Part shown: positions 25,506-38,100 of the stretch, one piece after another
Layout of the letters: each line of letters starts with the position of its first letter
Position numbering within the stretch: the first letter of the stretch is position 1
DNA from: Liolophura sinensis
Lineage: Eukaryota; Mollusca; Polyplacophora; Chitonida; Chitonidae
Reading direction: 5' to 3'
NCBI RefSeq assembly: GCF_032854445.1
Contig: NC_088295.1
Span: forward strand, 21,563,385-21,627,384
DNA: 64,000 nt
Program-made: the position numbers and the translations under genes
The notes under the pieces: generated by a model
Databases searched by the model: none
The model's input: the letters and a program-made list of their open reading frames with translations, nothing else
What the model was told of the DNA's origin: nothing

Positions 25506-26942
25506 TTACTGTCCCTCTGCTGGAGCTTCGTCTGCTGGAGCATCTGTCACTGCTGGGGTTTCCCCTTCTGTGGGAGCTGTTTCAGCCTCTCCCTGAAACA
25601 CAGTGCATGCCACCTGCTGTCAACTTATAACAAAAGTATTGCTTAACAGATGCATTTAACAGATTCAAAAATAAACGCTCTGCTTGCCAGTCATGTGTCA
25701 GAAGAAAGGCAAAAAGACAAAAAGAACAGCATCAACATATGCACTGTAAACTAGCTGACCTGTTAGGGTATATTGTTACACATTCTATTCAGCTTTATCA
25801 TCTGCAGCTCTGAACAAGAAGGGATATTACTGAAGTTATGTCCGATCGAGTACTACCAGTTGTGATGGGTGCGTTTAATACCATCCTCCTGTCCTCCAAG
25901 GTCTATACACTTACTGAATTCTCTTCTACTGGTTTTTCCTCATCTGTTTTCTCCTGACCCTCTGTTTTATTTGCCTCTTTGTCAGAACTTTCTTCCTTCT
26001 GTGCCGCTGCCTGGGCTTCGGCTGCAGCAACTGCCTCTGCCTCCTCAGCCTGTTTTCTCTTCCTCTCCTCAGCCTGTGCTAGCTCTTCTGCCTGAAGTCA
26101 AATCAAAACATTTTTACACACTATGAACCTGTACACAGAAAACACTATCTTAAGACAAAAATTCCTTTCCATCAAAAATAACTATCTTTTCCCAAGAAAA
26201 TACAATATCACTATACAAATTAATGTAAGTTTATATGAAGAAAATATATTAAGAGACCTTTCTCTTTGCTTCCTCTTCTTCAGCCATTCTCCTTTGTTCT
26301 TCTTTCATTTTCTCTTTCATTTCCTGTTCTTTAGCATAATCTTCTATTTCCTTCTGAAGCTGCATGGCTTTGTTCTTTTCCTGCAGAGAATTTTCATGTA
26401 CAATTTGTTTTTAAAATAATTATAAATAACAATTCAGTTAATAAAATTCAGCCTGTGACAGCTACACAGAGAATTGGCAGTATTCACATCACATACAGTG
26501 GCATATCCAGTCTGCTGCTATCTGATTAGCGACAGCTTTAAGTGGATTCAAAGTTCACAAAAAGGAGCCAGTCATTTTAGTTGACATTATTCAAAATAAG
26601 ACAGATAAACAGAATACAATAATTTCATTATAAACATTTTGTTTGTTTAACTATAAATATGTGTATCTTCTAATTAATACCATAATAGGCAAACCACATG
26701 TATAGGCCATCATCATCATCACAATACAGTATGTTATAACCATCATGTGTTCAATCCCAAAAATTTAAAAATACTCATTTTGTACCTCTTTGGCATAATT
26801 GACATTGTCCAAGTATTTATAAAGCCATTGGGCGATGAATTCAATTGGGTCTTTTGGTCTCTTCTCACACACTTCTGCCAGACAGTCCGTCAAACACACT
26901 CCCAAATGTGCTCTTAAATACTCGGTATCCATGACTGAACAA
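25506..26942 (-). CDS. DYDC1/2: DPY30 domain-containing protein (DYDC1/DYDC2 family)
   Basis: Coding exons on the minus strand: 26942-26786 (ATG at 26932), 26380-26258, 26091-25915 and 25592-25506 (TAA). All junctions are phase 0, giving 49+41+59+28 = 177 aa, about the length of human DYDC1/2. Residues ~5-40 form the DPY30 dimerisation motif (LGVCLTDCLAE...RPKDPIEFIAQWLYKY). A highly charged Glu/Lys/Gln coiled coil spans ~50-115, and an acidic Ala/Glu/Pro-rich tail follows. DPY30 domains dimerise and dock amphipathic helices; DYDC proteins are associated with axonemal radial spokes, sperm flagella and acrosome formation. The ATG exon is preceded by a good acceptor (26943-26944), so a non-coding leader exon is needed; 29303-29360 is a candidate, with an RFX-like X-box just upstream. 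It is convergent with PKG. Confidence 0.92.
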
Positions 26943-27488
26943 CTGTGGAAAAAACAATGAAGGCCAAAAAACAAAATAAAAAGAACATACCTATTTTTCT
27001 AATCAGTAAATTGAATCAAACATAAAACAATCTATAGGTGCTGGAAGTGTCAGATTAGTTCGAATCAAATTGAGACCTAAAACTACGAACCCCAAGGCTG
27101 GGCTGCATACTGCATTTGCCTCTAAAATGTGCACCTGCCTCTAATGTTTGTCACGCATAACTTTAACACACAGACAGTGACCATTGGCATGTATCCTATC
27201 CCTACTGCTCATTAGCTGTGACAATTTGGATTGTCAGGCAAACATTTTTAATAGATGTGTTTGTTCCAGTTAGGGGTTGTCAAAGCAGCAAAGTTAAATA
27301 TTGTATCATCCCCTCACATGTTTTCATGGTAGTCGCACTTTCGAGTCAATGCTCAAAAAAGCCAGATTCTGAGCACAAACGAATTATTTGACGTCCTCTA
27401 TCCAAGTGAATCGGATTCCGGTAAGCAGTCTACTAATGCTACAGTATGTATATGTAGGCATGCTGGAGGTTTTATGTCGTACTAAACA

Positions 27489-28450
27489 ATTTTTATACAC
27501 CTGCCATTAGGAGGGTCTTATTATGTTATAGCGATTTTGTCTGTCTTTCCGTCCTTATTCGTGTCCGGGCTATATCTCCAATAGACCTTTTTGAACTGTC
27601 AATCAAGAAGACACACTTCACCAATCAGAAGCAGTATTGTTGCAAATAGGTCAACCAGATGTCCCACACATTGGTTACAAATATTCAATCTTTCTATGAT
27701 GCCATAACATCACAATTGCTTTCACCAGGAAGAGATGGTGGGGCATTGGATGTATTGGATCCATAAATGTCTTCCATGTGCAGTTTTAATTTTTGTGGGT
27801 TATATAAATACTGAGGTGATGATGTGATGACTTACATTTGTCCACAAGATGTCGAGACTGATATTCATTCATTTCCATGTTTGTTATGGTAAACAGATAT
27901 CCATTTTCCATATACACTGTATAACTAGACATGATTTTGTATCAAAATTTTCCTGATATCTACTATATAGTTATATATTCATGAACTTCGTATCCAGACT
28001 ACAACTCCATTTGTTTTCCATATTCAGTTTTAATTCTGGGCGGATACTTAGATGCAGAGGTGAGGATGTGTCCGCACTCATATTTGTCCATTTTCACTGT
28101 TGCCATGGTTTCCATCTATGCCATCATCCCTATATATATATAAACACAGATACAAAAATACACAGATGGCCATGTGTTGCTACTCATATTTGTAAATTGC
28201 TGTTGTTAATTAGCATGTGACATGTGTAAGCAATTTACCAGAATCGGTTTCACACAGCTCTCGGGCTAAGGGTGCCCAGCGGTCCCTGCGTACCAATCAG
28301 TATATATAAGCCACCCATATACCAAGGTCTTGGGCTAAGGTGAGATGTGATGTGTCGTGTTTTGTCACATTTGTCCATTTTTATATGTCTGCTGCCATTA
28401 GGCAGAGCAGATTGTGGTATAGTAATTTTGTCCATCTGTTCGTCCATATT
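27489..28450. repeat. Interspersed repeat copies in DYDC leader intron
   Basis: Contains two copies of the '...gccattagg(c/a)gg' leading motif (27489-27585 and 28381-28450) and degenerate ~150-bp units related to 22560-23336, here in the opposite orientation. No coding potential. Confidence 0.7.
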
Positions 28451-28681
28451 TGTGACTGGGCTATTTCCTATTGTTTTCCATGTGCATTTTTTTTTTACAC
28501 AGATACAGATTTGATGATGCTTCGTGTATACTTTTCAGTTTACTATTTAATACTAAAAGCTATTATCAACACCTATGAAGTAATTTTGAGTTTATACTCA
28601 TCACAAGGTTGCACTGGTATTCTTTTCATTTCACACAAATCTATTTGTTCGGGAGTATATTGTGTTCACCTGAACTCTTGT

Positions 28682-29359
28682 TCAGTCAAATGATGACAAG
28701 ATGTCTCAAGGTGTGTACTGTGTATTCTTGTGGCTGCCTCCTCTGAAATACTGTGCCGGACACCATACTTGACAGTCACACCAGTCACATTACACTGATT
28801 CAAACACAGGTCCAACCAGTCTGTCCTGTTTCCTTTCTCTAACATCTCAGTGCTGAGCGCCAAGCGACCTAATGCTATAACATGTTCATCATAAATTTTA
28901 CCCTTGAAGCCTGAAGAGTGTTATTACCGGGCATCAAAACCCCAGGACGCGACGTTGTCACATATCATATGCAGTCATACATGTACCTCAAAGTTCAATG
29001 CAATTCGGCAACTAGGTAAATTTCAACACACCGACAGTATGACATAATTAAAGCAGTGGATATTCATTCAATGAAATATAATCAGAACAACATTTAGGCC
29101 TACATGGGAGTAGGACACAGGTCCTTCCCCGTTTGACATCTACTCGCGACATTTGGCCATTCTGTAATGTCGATAGTAGTGCGACAAAGCAAATTGTTTT
29201 TTCTAGCACGTCTTAACCTTCTCCAATCACACTCGGTTAAACCATTTCATACTAATTGACAGGCTCCATACTTGGCAGCGCCTGTTATTCTAGAACACTT
29301 ACCTGTAAACTCCTTGAGAACTGTTCAATAGTGTGAACACGACAGTGACTGCACTTCAT
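28682..29359 (-). CDS. Unrecognised two-exon reading frame inside DYDC leader intron
   Basis: A 19-codon exon runs from an ATG at 29359 to a strong donor (exon end 29303, then GTAAGTG). It is in phase 0 with an exon starting at 28902 after an AAG acceptor, open to a TGA at 28682-28684. Together they encode about 93 aa, starting MKCSHCRVHTIEQFSRSLQ and continuing GKIYDEHVIALGRLALSTEM. A CxxC pair lies near the N-terminus, and the rest looks helical and Cys/His-containing. No family is recognised. The last ~20 bases, including the stop, resemble repeat sequence at 22427-22450, so the true 3' end may differ (a GTGAAC donor follows CAG at the end). The first exon could instead serve only as the DYDC 5' leader. 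Moderate to low confidence. Confidence 0.35.
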
Positions 29360-29422
29360 AGGCCTGTCAAAATCACGGTCTCGTTTTCATACGACCGTTG
29401 TTACGGAATTGTATTACGTCAC

Positions 29423-29435
29423 GTTGCTAGGCATC
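29423..29435 (-). promoter_or_regulatory. RFX-type X-box candidate
   Basis: GTTGCTAGGCATC fits the RFX X-box consensus RYYNYY-N-RRNRAC with one mismatch. It lies about 65 bp upstream of the candidate first exon (29303-29360) of the minus-strand transcript leading into DYDC. X-boxes drive ciliary genes, matching DYDC's expected role. Adjacent TTACGTCA (29414-29421) is a CRE-like site. Confidence 0.45.
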
Positions 29436-29907
29436 ACTACACGCTATGTAGGTGTACGTATGGTAGGCTACTGCACGGTGCCAAGACAATCTGAGATTTT
29501 CGTACTTCTATAGCGTGTTTATACGTGTCTTGCATGTGCCCAGCTTAAGGATCTCCTGATGTCACATATCTGCAAATTTGCTGTTTGAAAATATCATATT
29601 ATATTCTGTTACATGGATCGGAAGCGAGAGACCACGTGATCTCCTTAGTAACAAAGGGCGTGTGTGAAGGAAACGGTCCTCCCAACGTTATTGCATAGGA
29701 AAATGCCTATTTTGAATCGGTGTCAGCGATCTTGCATCAGTTTTCCAGATAGTCTGAGTATTTCTGCAGAGCTTTTCGTGTTTTGCACAACTAGGCCTTA
29801 CTGGTTGCTAGCGAAGTGGCAAAAAGTTACCTTTTCCACATTGGGCGGCCATTTTGTTTTAGACACGAAAGGGTAGTAACGTGACCTCCAACTTCCGACA
29901 CGTCTTA

Positions 29908-30030
29908 CATTTATTTATTTATTTATTTGGTGTTTTACGCCGTACTCAAGAATATTTCACTTATACGACGGCGGCCAACATTATATGGTGGAAACAAACC
30001 AGGCAGAGCCGGGGGGAAACCCACGACCTA
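29908..30030 (-). repeat. SINE tail fragment
   Basis: TTTATTTATTT followed by the conserved body (GGTGTTTTACGCCGTACTCA) and 'acgacggcggccaacatta'. This is the 3' part of the tRNA-headed SINE seen complete at 57972-58248. Confidence 0.85.
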
Positions 30031-31012
30031 CAGAATATCATTATAAACAGATAAAATTTAATCAACGTCAGCTCTAAGAAGGGAGTGCAGTGAGAAGGTT
30101 CTTGGACTTGTCTGAACAAGGACAAACAGTCATTATCATTCATTTAGTGTAGAAACAAATGCCTCCCACCATTCATTGACTTGGTACATGTACATATGCG
30201 AGTGCACAACTTTGCGAAGGTGTCTAAAAATTGCCCCACTACAGCAGATTTATTTTGTCATAGTAGGCCCCAGCTCTACCTGTAGGCCTATGCTCCTCTC
30301 AGAGTGGTTAATTTGGAAGAATTATATAGGTAATAATAACCGCTGTGAGAGGATTGTAGCCTACCTTGGCCTTTGGTGACAGAAGTCCAATAGAAACCTT
30401 GAAAGCAGCCATGCACTGGGTGATTGGAAAAAAACTATAGAAAACATGCAGACTAGAGGATATCAGCAACACTTTATTCCACTGTTAAATAGATCATTAA
30501 AGAGACTTAAAATAAAAATATATGTTAAAAAAAAAGGAAGAAAAATTACAAAGAACACTTAACTTCCAGTTCATAAATCATTACCTTATAAAGATACACT
30601 AAGAAACATGGCAAAACAGCAGGTCAGATTAGTCTTTCTCATACTACATGTAATATGATTGACTAAGTGGTTGTAAACACAGCAGTACTCCCCAGATGCA
30701 GAGACAGTTTGATTCATGGCACATGAATATCCAAGGAAACAGGCTGTATCAATGATGTACTGATACAGTACCGGTACTCAAACTGTTGCAAACACTAACA
30801 ACAATGGGCAAAAATATATCAAAATTGTGTATTTGAGCAATTTGTTTGCAATTTGTTTGCAATGTTAACAGATTTGTTTTTTTAATGTTAACAGAGTCTC
30901 AGTATTCATTAAGGCACGTGATTTATCCACCATCATCCGCATGTCTAATGACAGCATAGTCCAAGTGATTGGTAAGTGGAACAGCCACATCAAAAGGGTT
31001 TCTCTTGTAACC
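30031..31012. other. Non-coding stretch between DYDC locus and unknown gene
   Basis: Downstream of the unknown minus-strand gene. Contains a minus-strand AATAAA near 30473-30478 that could end its transcript. No exon supported. Confidence 0.4.
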
Positions 31013-33787
31013 TTACAGGCTCTTTGTAGGCATACAACACATTCCAATCTTGTCACCCTTAAAATCCACTCTTAGTTTTTTGTAATATCAACTCTTTGAA
31101 ACTTGCTTATTTAACTAAAAAATAATAATAGGCTAATGAAGTTCTATAACACTTGTGCCCAGCAATGTAACAATAATGTGCGCAGGTAACATTTAAGGTA
31201 GAGTGAGGACTGTCAATAAAACTAAACTTCCCAGGCAGTAAGTGGAAAACACTGTACATGTTCTACAGCAGAGCATAATCTTAAGTACATAATAAGCGAT
31301 GTTACGCCAGTGTGTTCTGATACATCATTTGTACATATCAGCCTCATAAGCTCAGATATTGCAAATGGCTTATTAATGATTATTTTCCAATACATTTACA
31401 GCAATGCATGTAATTACAGTCTAATTCTGATATTATTAATTTTAAAATGCATTTGTTATGCTGGAAAGTGGTATTGCTTTAATCATAAATACTGTTTTAT
31501 CCATGCAGATGAAAAATGACTCTAATTAACCTAGTTAATTTTACACTAGGACCCACAGTTTATTGTGCAATAAAACTCCTATGAACTCATCAGGTACAAA
31601 GTTTAGCGTGAATTTATCTGATGATAAAAAGAGTTATAAATTAACAGAATTATACATCAACTAATCACACTATAATGTGAATGTACATGTACTAGCCAAA
31701 TACTAGCTGAGAGCTACACTTACCTGACAAATACACAAGCATACTTAAAGGTGAACTGCAATGGCTTCAGATTTGTAACAGGAAGTTATCAGAGTAAATA
31801 CATGGTGATGATTGAAATGTTTTTATTATCTTGTATATGTCTATGCAATTTGTACCTTCTGTTTGGTCAGAAATAAACTTCCCAAATCCAGACTGGCTTT
31901 AATTTGTTCAAAACGCCATGGATTGTCTCTCTTGGATTTGGGAACGTTGTGATGGCAATATGGCCATGATTCATTCATCAGACTCTCAAGGACCTCAATA
32001 AAATTGTTACATTTTTCGCAAACATGAATGATCGTCTCCACCACTGACGTTGTGACATTCTGAAAACAGAGATAAGTGATGGACATTTTCTATACAACAT
32101 TACACTGCATTATTATAATGTAATTTTTGGCGAAAATTGAAAGTGTTGCAGTTCACCTTAAACTGAATATCAACCGTACACTACATGTAGGAGGCTTTTT
32201 ATGTCACTCATACTGCCCCAATAACAAATATTAAAAGATCAAAACAACACTGTTGAGAGCTGAAAAATAAGTGTATCACCATATTCCTGTATTTGTGTAA
32301 TGTATCAATCAATGCTAGAGAGTAGCACTTTGTGGAGTATACCATTGAAATTCACCTTCAGTTTTTATGCCACCATACAACTCATGTAAGACAGTAGTTT
32401 TCTGTTTTTGTTAGTTTGTTTGATTGATGTTTTTATGCCATACTTGGAAAACAATATTCTTTTCATGAGTATCTTTTGAAACTCAAGTGTCTGTCTTGTG
32501 TAAACATATATTCATGGCAATATATCAGTTCTGAAATTTTCCACCAAATCCCTGAAATTACAAAAAAAATGGACAACACTTTATAACCAGTCTAAATACG
32601 TTTAAATTTATTTATTTGACTGGTGTTTTACACCATACTGACAAATATTTCACTTAAACAATGACTGCCTGGATTATAATGGGAGAAACCCTGGCAGAAC
32701 CAGCAGGAAACCCACGACCATCCGCAGATGCCAGCATTATGGTGGGAGGAATAAATACATATAAATGTATCATGATGTAATACATCCATGTGCTGTATCA
32801 AAAATCATTTCAGTCTTCCTCCACAACAAAAATAACGTGCCTTGAAGAGTGATGAGTAACAATATGCTGAGACAAATACAACATGTTAATATACTCTTCT
32901 CATCAAAGTCTCTTGGGCTCATCCATCTCTTACAATGTCACCAACACACTTCTCGATCCTGCCTATTCCTATCTACTTCTCAGGAGACTTTACATTTTTA
33001 CACATCCCCTATAATAAAATCTGACGTAATTAGAGCATGCATTACCTCCATAACACATCAGTCTTCCATACATTTTGGTAAAAATAAACAAAAAAAAAAC
33101 ACACTTGACAACACACATTTTTTGACAATATTCAGTTTTAACATATATTTAAAACGGCTTAGGCCGGTCTCCTTAAAGATATCATGGGTTTTCGTTCTTC
33201 GACCTTTCTGACTACACTAAATGTTGTTAAAGTGCTTTCAGTTTATTACACTATGTGATTTAAAAACAAATCAGAAGTCCAGCATACACACACTTGCACA
33301 CATATGATCAAATGGGATTGTATAGCAGACAAACATGATTATGAAAGATAACATTTACATATATATATATACCGATACAAATTCATCACTGAGTAATGAG
33401 ATTAAGACACACTCCTGGCATATACTCTTACCATCTTTCACATTATGCCAATAAAACTGTGGTAGATTGACTGTACATGTAAATTATTTAGAACTTACCG
33501 GCCCCCATTCATCATTGTTGTAACATCTTTCAAAGACAAAGGTAGATTTTTAAACTACACAGTGTGACATCACTTCTGTTAGAAATCATGAGCTAAACAC
33601 AGCGAAGTAACAAAGAACAACGTCCATAATTATGAATGTTTAATTAAAACAAACATAAAGTCAGCCACTCAAGCTGAATTAATTAATAAAGCAGTATTCC
33701 AGAAATGTTCTAAAATTCTACATCGCTTATCAACAAAGAAAATAGCAAACAATCGTCAGTACCTAGCCACTCATTTGGTAACGCCAT
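31013..33787 (-). CDS. Unrecognised small protein gene, five predicted exons
   Basis: Exons on the minus strand: 33787-33763 (ATG, MALPNEWL), 33554-33499, 32059-31856, 31755-31724 and 31070-31013 (TAA). Junction phases agree throughout. The last four exons read KSTFVFERCYNNDEWGP, then 68 codons including HVCEKCNNFIEVLESLMNE and PKSKRDNPWRFEQIKASL, then FTFKYACVFVR and VDFKGDKIGMCCMPTKSL-stop. Total is about 130 aa, with no signal peptide or membrane segment and several Cys. The mix of conserved-looking Trp/Cys/Pro and matching splice sites argues that it is real. I do not recognise the family. Odd point: with the predicted first acceptor the second exon opens with an in-frame TAA, so either the 5' end is different or there is a nonsense change. 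A consensus CRE sits 26 bp before the ATG. Confidence 0.6.
31545..31636. repeat. Duplicated ~90-bp segment, copy 1
   Basis: ACACTAGGACCCACAGTTTA through TTATCTGATGATAAAAAG is repeated with three or so differences at 34598-34687, same orientation. The centre (TTTATTGTGCAATAAA) is a near-palindrome carrying AATAAA on both strands. Confidence 0.9.
32607..32745 (-). repeat. Degenerate SINE fragment
   Basis: TTTATTTATTTGACTGGTGT and a diverged body with 'ggaaacccacgaccatccgca'. Same SINE family as 57972-58248, older copy, within an intron of the unknown gene. Confidence 0.8.
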
Positions 33788-33812
33788 TTTGCCATGTTTC
33801 AGCTATCTAGAG

Positions 33813-33820
33813 TGACGTCA
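33813..33820 (-). promoter_or_regulatory. Consensus CRE (TGACGTCA) in putative promoter
   Basis: A perfect palindromic CREB/ATF site lies 26 bp upstream of the ATG at 33787. The start codon itself lies in an AAAATGGCG context that resembles a YY1 core-promoter element. Together these support a transcription start for the minus-strand gene near 33800. Confidence 0.5.
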
Positions 33821-35196
33821 CAAAACTAAGGAGCTCTATGTACCATCAGTATTAAACAATGTAACAGTGAGAAAATACAATCAAAAACGCCTGATACCCA
33901 ACCAAAGAGTATCAGCTCTGTTCTGTGTTCAAAGGGCCGATGTTTCTTTTAGTTTGGCACTTGTTCAGGGCGACGTTTGTGTACACAAGCGTTGTGTTTT
34001 AGCAGCCCTGCTAATCCTTGTCCTGCATGGGCGTAAGCATTTGGCCTAGTTGGCTGTTCAGACTTCAGGGAATTTACCGAACACATCAGGACCTTCTGAT
34101 TGACAGCAGACCCTTTCATTCAGATTTAGGGAAGATCTTTTCATAACAAGTCTGATTTTGCTAAGGAAAAATGATGCAAGGTCACAACATTTTTCTTCAA
34201 GCAAAGACTCTCACGAGGTAGTTTTCTTACCAGCTCAGACTGAGAAGTTACTGTAGCATCCTGCCCAATATGTACGCATTGTGAAAGGGGCAGCAGTTCT
34301 CAGTTCCCTGCTCATAAATGTGTGGTTCAAAACGCATCAATTTAACACTTAAACCCACAAAATCCAATTTATTGCATCAATATATGTCTCTCCACTATAG
34401 GAAATCACACCCACAATCGAGAGCTAATAAGTTTTTTGACGTTACAGCTAATTATCACGTGATGCTTACAACGCTAGTTATAGGCCAAGTTCATAAGGTC
34501 TCCTACAACATACCTACTCGGAGTGAATTGTCTGTCAGTGCCAAAGCCCGACTGCTGAACTTCATCTTCTCAGCTTTCAAAACTTAATTAGTCCTTTTAC
34601 ACTAGGACCCACAGTTTATTGTGCAATAAAACTCCTACGAACTCATCAGGTACAAAGTTTAGCGTGAACTTATCTGATGATAAAAAGACTCAAAACTAAT
34701 TTTTCTGTGATAACTGTGTCCTGTATCATTTTTGCTATGTATATGTAGTGGCAGACTTTATGTTCACTTTAAGCATAAGAGAGAAATCTACTTGCACAGT
34801 CTTAAGGTGACCATCTAAACAAAAGTCTGTCCAAATAATAACCAGTGAACTGTACAAGATTACAAAATATAAAGCAACATTCTGTTTGCTTGAAGTGTTA
34901 ATACATTGTGGGTAACTTAAAAGGCAAAGAATTGAGATGCCTAAACATCAAAAAAAAAAATTGTCAGATTTCACTCATCAATCAAGTTTCAGACAAGGAT
35001 ATTTAGGAAACCTCGGCCTCAGAGCCTTATAAGTATAGCTTGGTGAAGGATTCTGGGACATTAGCTGCCTTGTTAGACAAGAAGACTGAATTAATATCTG
35101 ACTGTCTTCTAATCAACAGGTAAGGAAAACAAGCTGACTACTATGGTTCCAGGCTGAGTTGTAAGCTCTTGAGTTGCTCTGCAAACATGTTCTCTC
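33821..35196. other. Interval between unknown gene and annexin
   Basis: Annexin 3' UTR and intergenic sequence holding one copy of the ~90-bp duplicated segment. No further exon is supported. Confidence 0.45.
34598..34687. repeat. Duplicated ~90-bp segment, copy 2
   Basis: Second copy, about 3.05 kb from the first, lying downstream of the annexin stop codon (35197). Its minus-strand AATAAA at about 34617 is positioned to serve as an annexin poly(A) signal. Confidence 0.9.
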
Positions 35197-38100
35197 CTAG
35201 AATGTTCCTCCTCCAATGAGAGCCAGCAAGGCTCGGCGATAGTCACCTGACGTGTCGTCCTGAAAACAACAAAACAATTCATCTGTTCTCTATTGGTCTA
35301 CATGGAACATAGAAAAGATACAGAAATTGCAACTGAATTAAATTCAAACATTAAAACTTTGAATGTTTGAAAGGCAGCTTTTTAGTGCATATTAACACTC
35401 AAGTCCTATGTAGTTCATGTTTAATACAACACTGCAAACAGAAGAAAGTGCACACAGCCTGTCATGACAACACATGATAAAACATTTATATTTCATTTAG
35501 CCATAATTAACCAGCTAACACAGAAGCTTGACCAGCACTTCTCCAGTATCTTACCCTGATGAATTTTTCCAGTGACTGTCCATACTTTTTGTGAAAAAGG
35601 TCTTTGATCTGCACCATATCGACCTCAGCTCTTGTCACTACAATCCTAATCAATGTCCTGTCATCTGTGCCCATTCCCTGCATGAAAAAAACAAAATATT
35701 TGTATTTATGTTGAATTCGGCTAACAGAAAAAAAAGCCTCAGTACTGTGAATCAGAACACCTCAATTCAAATCAAAAAGTACAATTTTTACAGACCATAA
35801 TCACCTTCATGAACTTATTTCAGTTCCAGAATAAAATTCACAATGTGAAATGGCTGAAAATGAAGATTCATAAAATCATGAAGTTCGGACAAAGGTCTAT
35901 TACAAAATACTTCTTTCCACACCTGAGACATTTTAGCCATGGTAATTTTAGTGAAGGTAGTACGTAATATTTTTAGAGCATGGGAGTGCTTAATAAGCTT
36001 GTGAACTAGGGCACCAAGGGGTACGCAGTACAAATGCTAACTCGTATAGATGAAGAGCATAAATGTCATATTCATTTCAACATAACACTTACCTTCATTG
36101 AATGGTACAGTTTATCACAAAAATAGTTGTGTTTGTTGCGGACAACCCTGACTGCAAAACAATAAAAGCACACACCTAAGTGTCCTAATTAAAGTACAAA
36201 CAACAACTGCTAAACAACAATCTAATTTCCTGAATATCATTTTAAAACAAGACCACATAAGTTTGTTTATTTATTTATTTGATTGATGGTTTTCACCGTA
36301 CTCAAGAAAATTTCACTTATACGATGACGGCCAGCATTATGGTGGGAGGAAACCGGGCAGAGCCCAGGTGAAACCCACGACCATCCACAGGTTGCTGCCA
36401 GACCTAAGTTTGTTTAAAAATAGTGTGTAATCCATTCAAAACACCTCAGCCGTATTAAACTCAAAATGTTTACCACAAAATGGACAGACAGATGTTAAAA
36501 AATAGGCCATACTCATTGAAAATCAATAGGTTTCTTCCTGTTGACAAAGTGTAAGTGTGGTACAGATTTGGTGAACTTTAGTTTAACTGTTCATGACATA
36601 CAAAGTGTTCACCAAGAAATGACTGTATAGAGGAACAGAAAGATGGCAGCACAGATAAATGATTGGTCATGGAATTTTGCCATTAGAGTGAGTGAGTCCT
36701 TGGGGTTTAATGTCGTACTTAACAATTTTTTAGTCATATGACGACAAAGGAATTCTTAGAATGCATGTAATGCGCCTCCTCGTTGCAGGACGGATTTCCA
36801 CCGCTCTTTTATCTAGTGCTGCTTCACCAAGATGCCTTTCTGAAGGCAAGTAAGCTGCCCCGCCCAAGCCATTATACTGATACGAGTCAATCAGCAGTTG
36901 CACTATCCCCTTCACGCTTTTGCCATTAGATGGGATTCATCTACACGCCTATATGCAGGTTTACATGTTATGTATGTTTAGAAAACTTTGTTTATAAATT
37001 TCAAGAGATATTATGTTAACAAGCTTTTCATCAAATTTAACTTTAATGACTGAATGACCTTGAAACAATAGGTCAAGGCTGCTGAAAATCAACAGGGATC
37101 TTCCTCATGACAAAGTTTAGGAAATGTGGTGTGAGTTTGATGAACTTAAGGTAAATAGATTCAAGAGATATTGTGTTAACAAGGTTGGCATAAAATTTAC
37201 TTTTACAGACTCCAATGACCCGCAAAAATATGTCCAGATCGCTGAAAATAAATAGGTTTCTTCCACACGACAACGTCTAAGAAGTGGTGTAAGTTTGGTG
37301 GACTTGAAATAAACTGTTCAATAGAAATTGTGTTAAATAAAATTTCGACTTAATGATCCCAATGACTTTGAAAAAATATGTCAAGTTCACAAAATATTGA
37401 CAAAGTGTAAGTGTGGTTTAAGTTTGGTGAAAATGGGGTAAACTGTTAGCAAGCATATGAACAGACAGATGGATGCTAATTGTCTCAACAAGTATTGATT
37501 GAGGGGTAAAGTGAAATAAAATGTAACAAGGAATTTTAAACATGTTGGCACACATACCAGAGATGGTATGTTTTATGGTAGTTTTATGTCAAAACTACTG
37601 GACCTTTGAAAACTGAACAGTTTATTTTATACAAGAGATTCAAATAATCATTATATAGCATGGATAATGTATTACAATGAGATATAAATCCAAAATACAA
37701 GATAACTGATTAGCATAAAATGTTTAGTATGAGAGAACATCTGTGATATATGATTTTTCAGAATCTTTAACTTACCAACAGATAACATTCCCTTGGCTAG
37801 ATCTCCAGACATTTCGCTGACAATGGACCTCTCAATGTCCTTCCCGGTAAGTTTCTGGTACTCATCAAACACAGCTCTGAGCTGGGCAAAGCTCTGTGAT
37901 GCCAGGATGGCATTGAACTGGGACTCATCTGTTCCCCACCTTTTCTCCCCAGCTTGGTAAAGGTTCTGAAATTAAAACATACATACAACCACTAAAATTC
38001 TCTGGTGGTAACATATGGGAGAAATTCAACAAATGAGTTGTTTAATTTGTGCTTGAGTGGATTACTTAACAACACCCAAGTATAAATCATGTATTTATGT

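Noticed and set aside
30865-31056. Minus-strand frame considered as last exon of the unknown gene
   Set aside because: A different frame in the same place (31070-31013) joins in phase to exon 31755-31724 and ends the protein cleanly.
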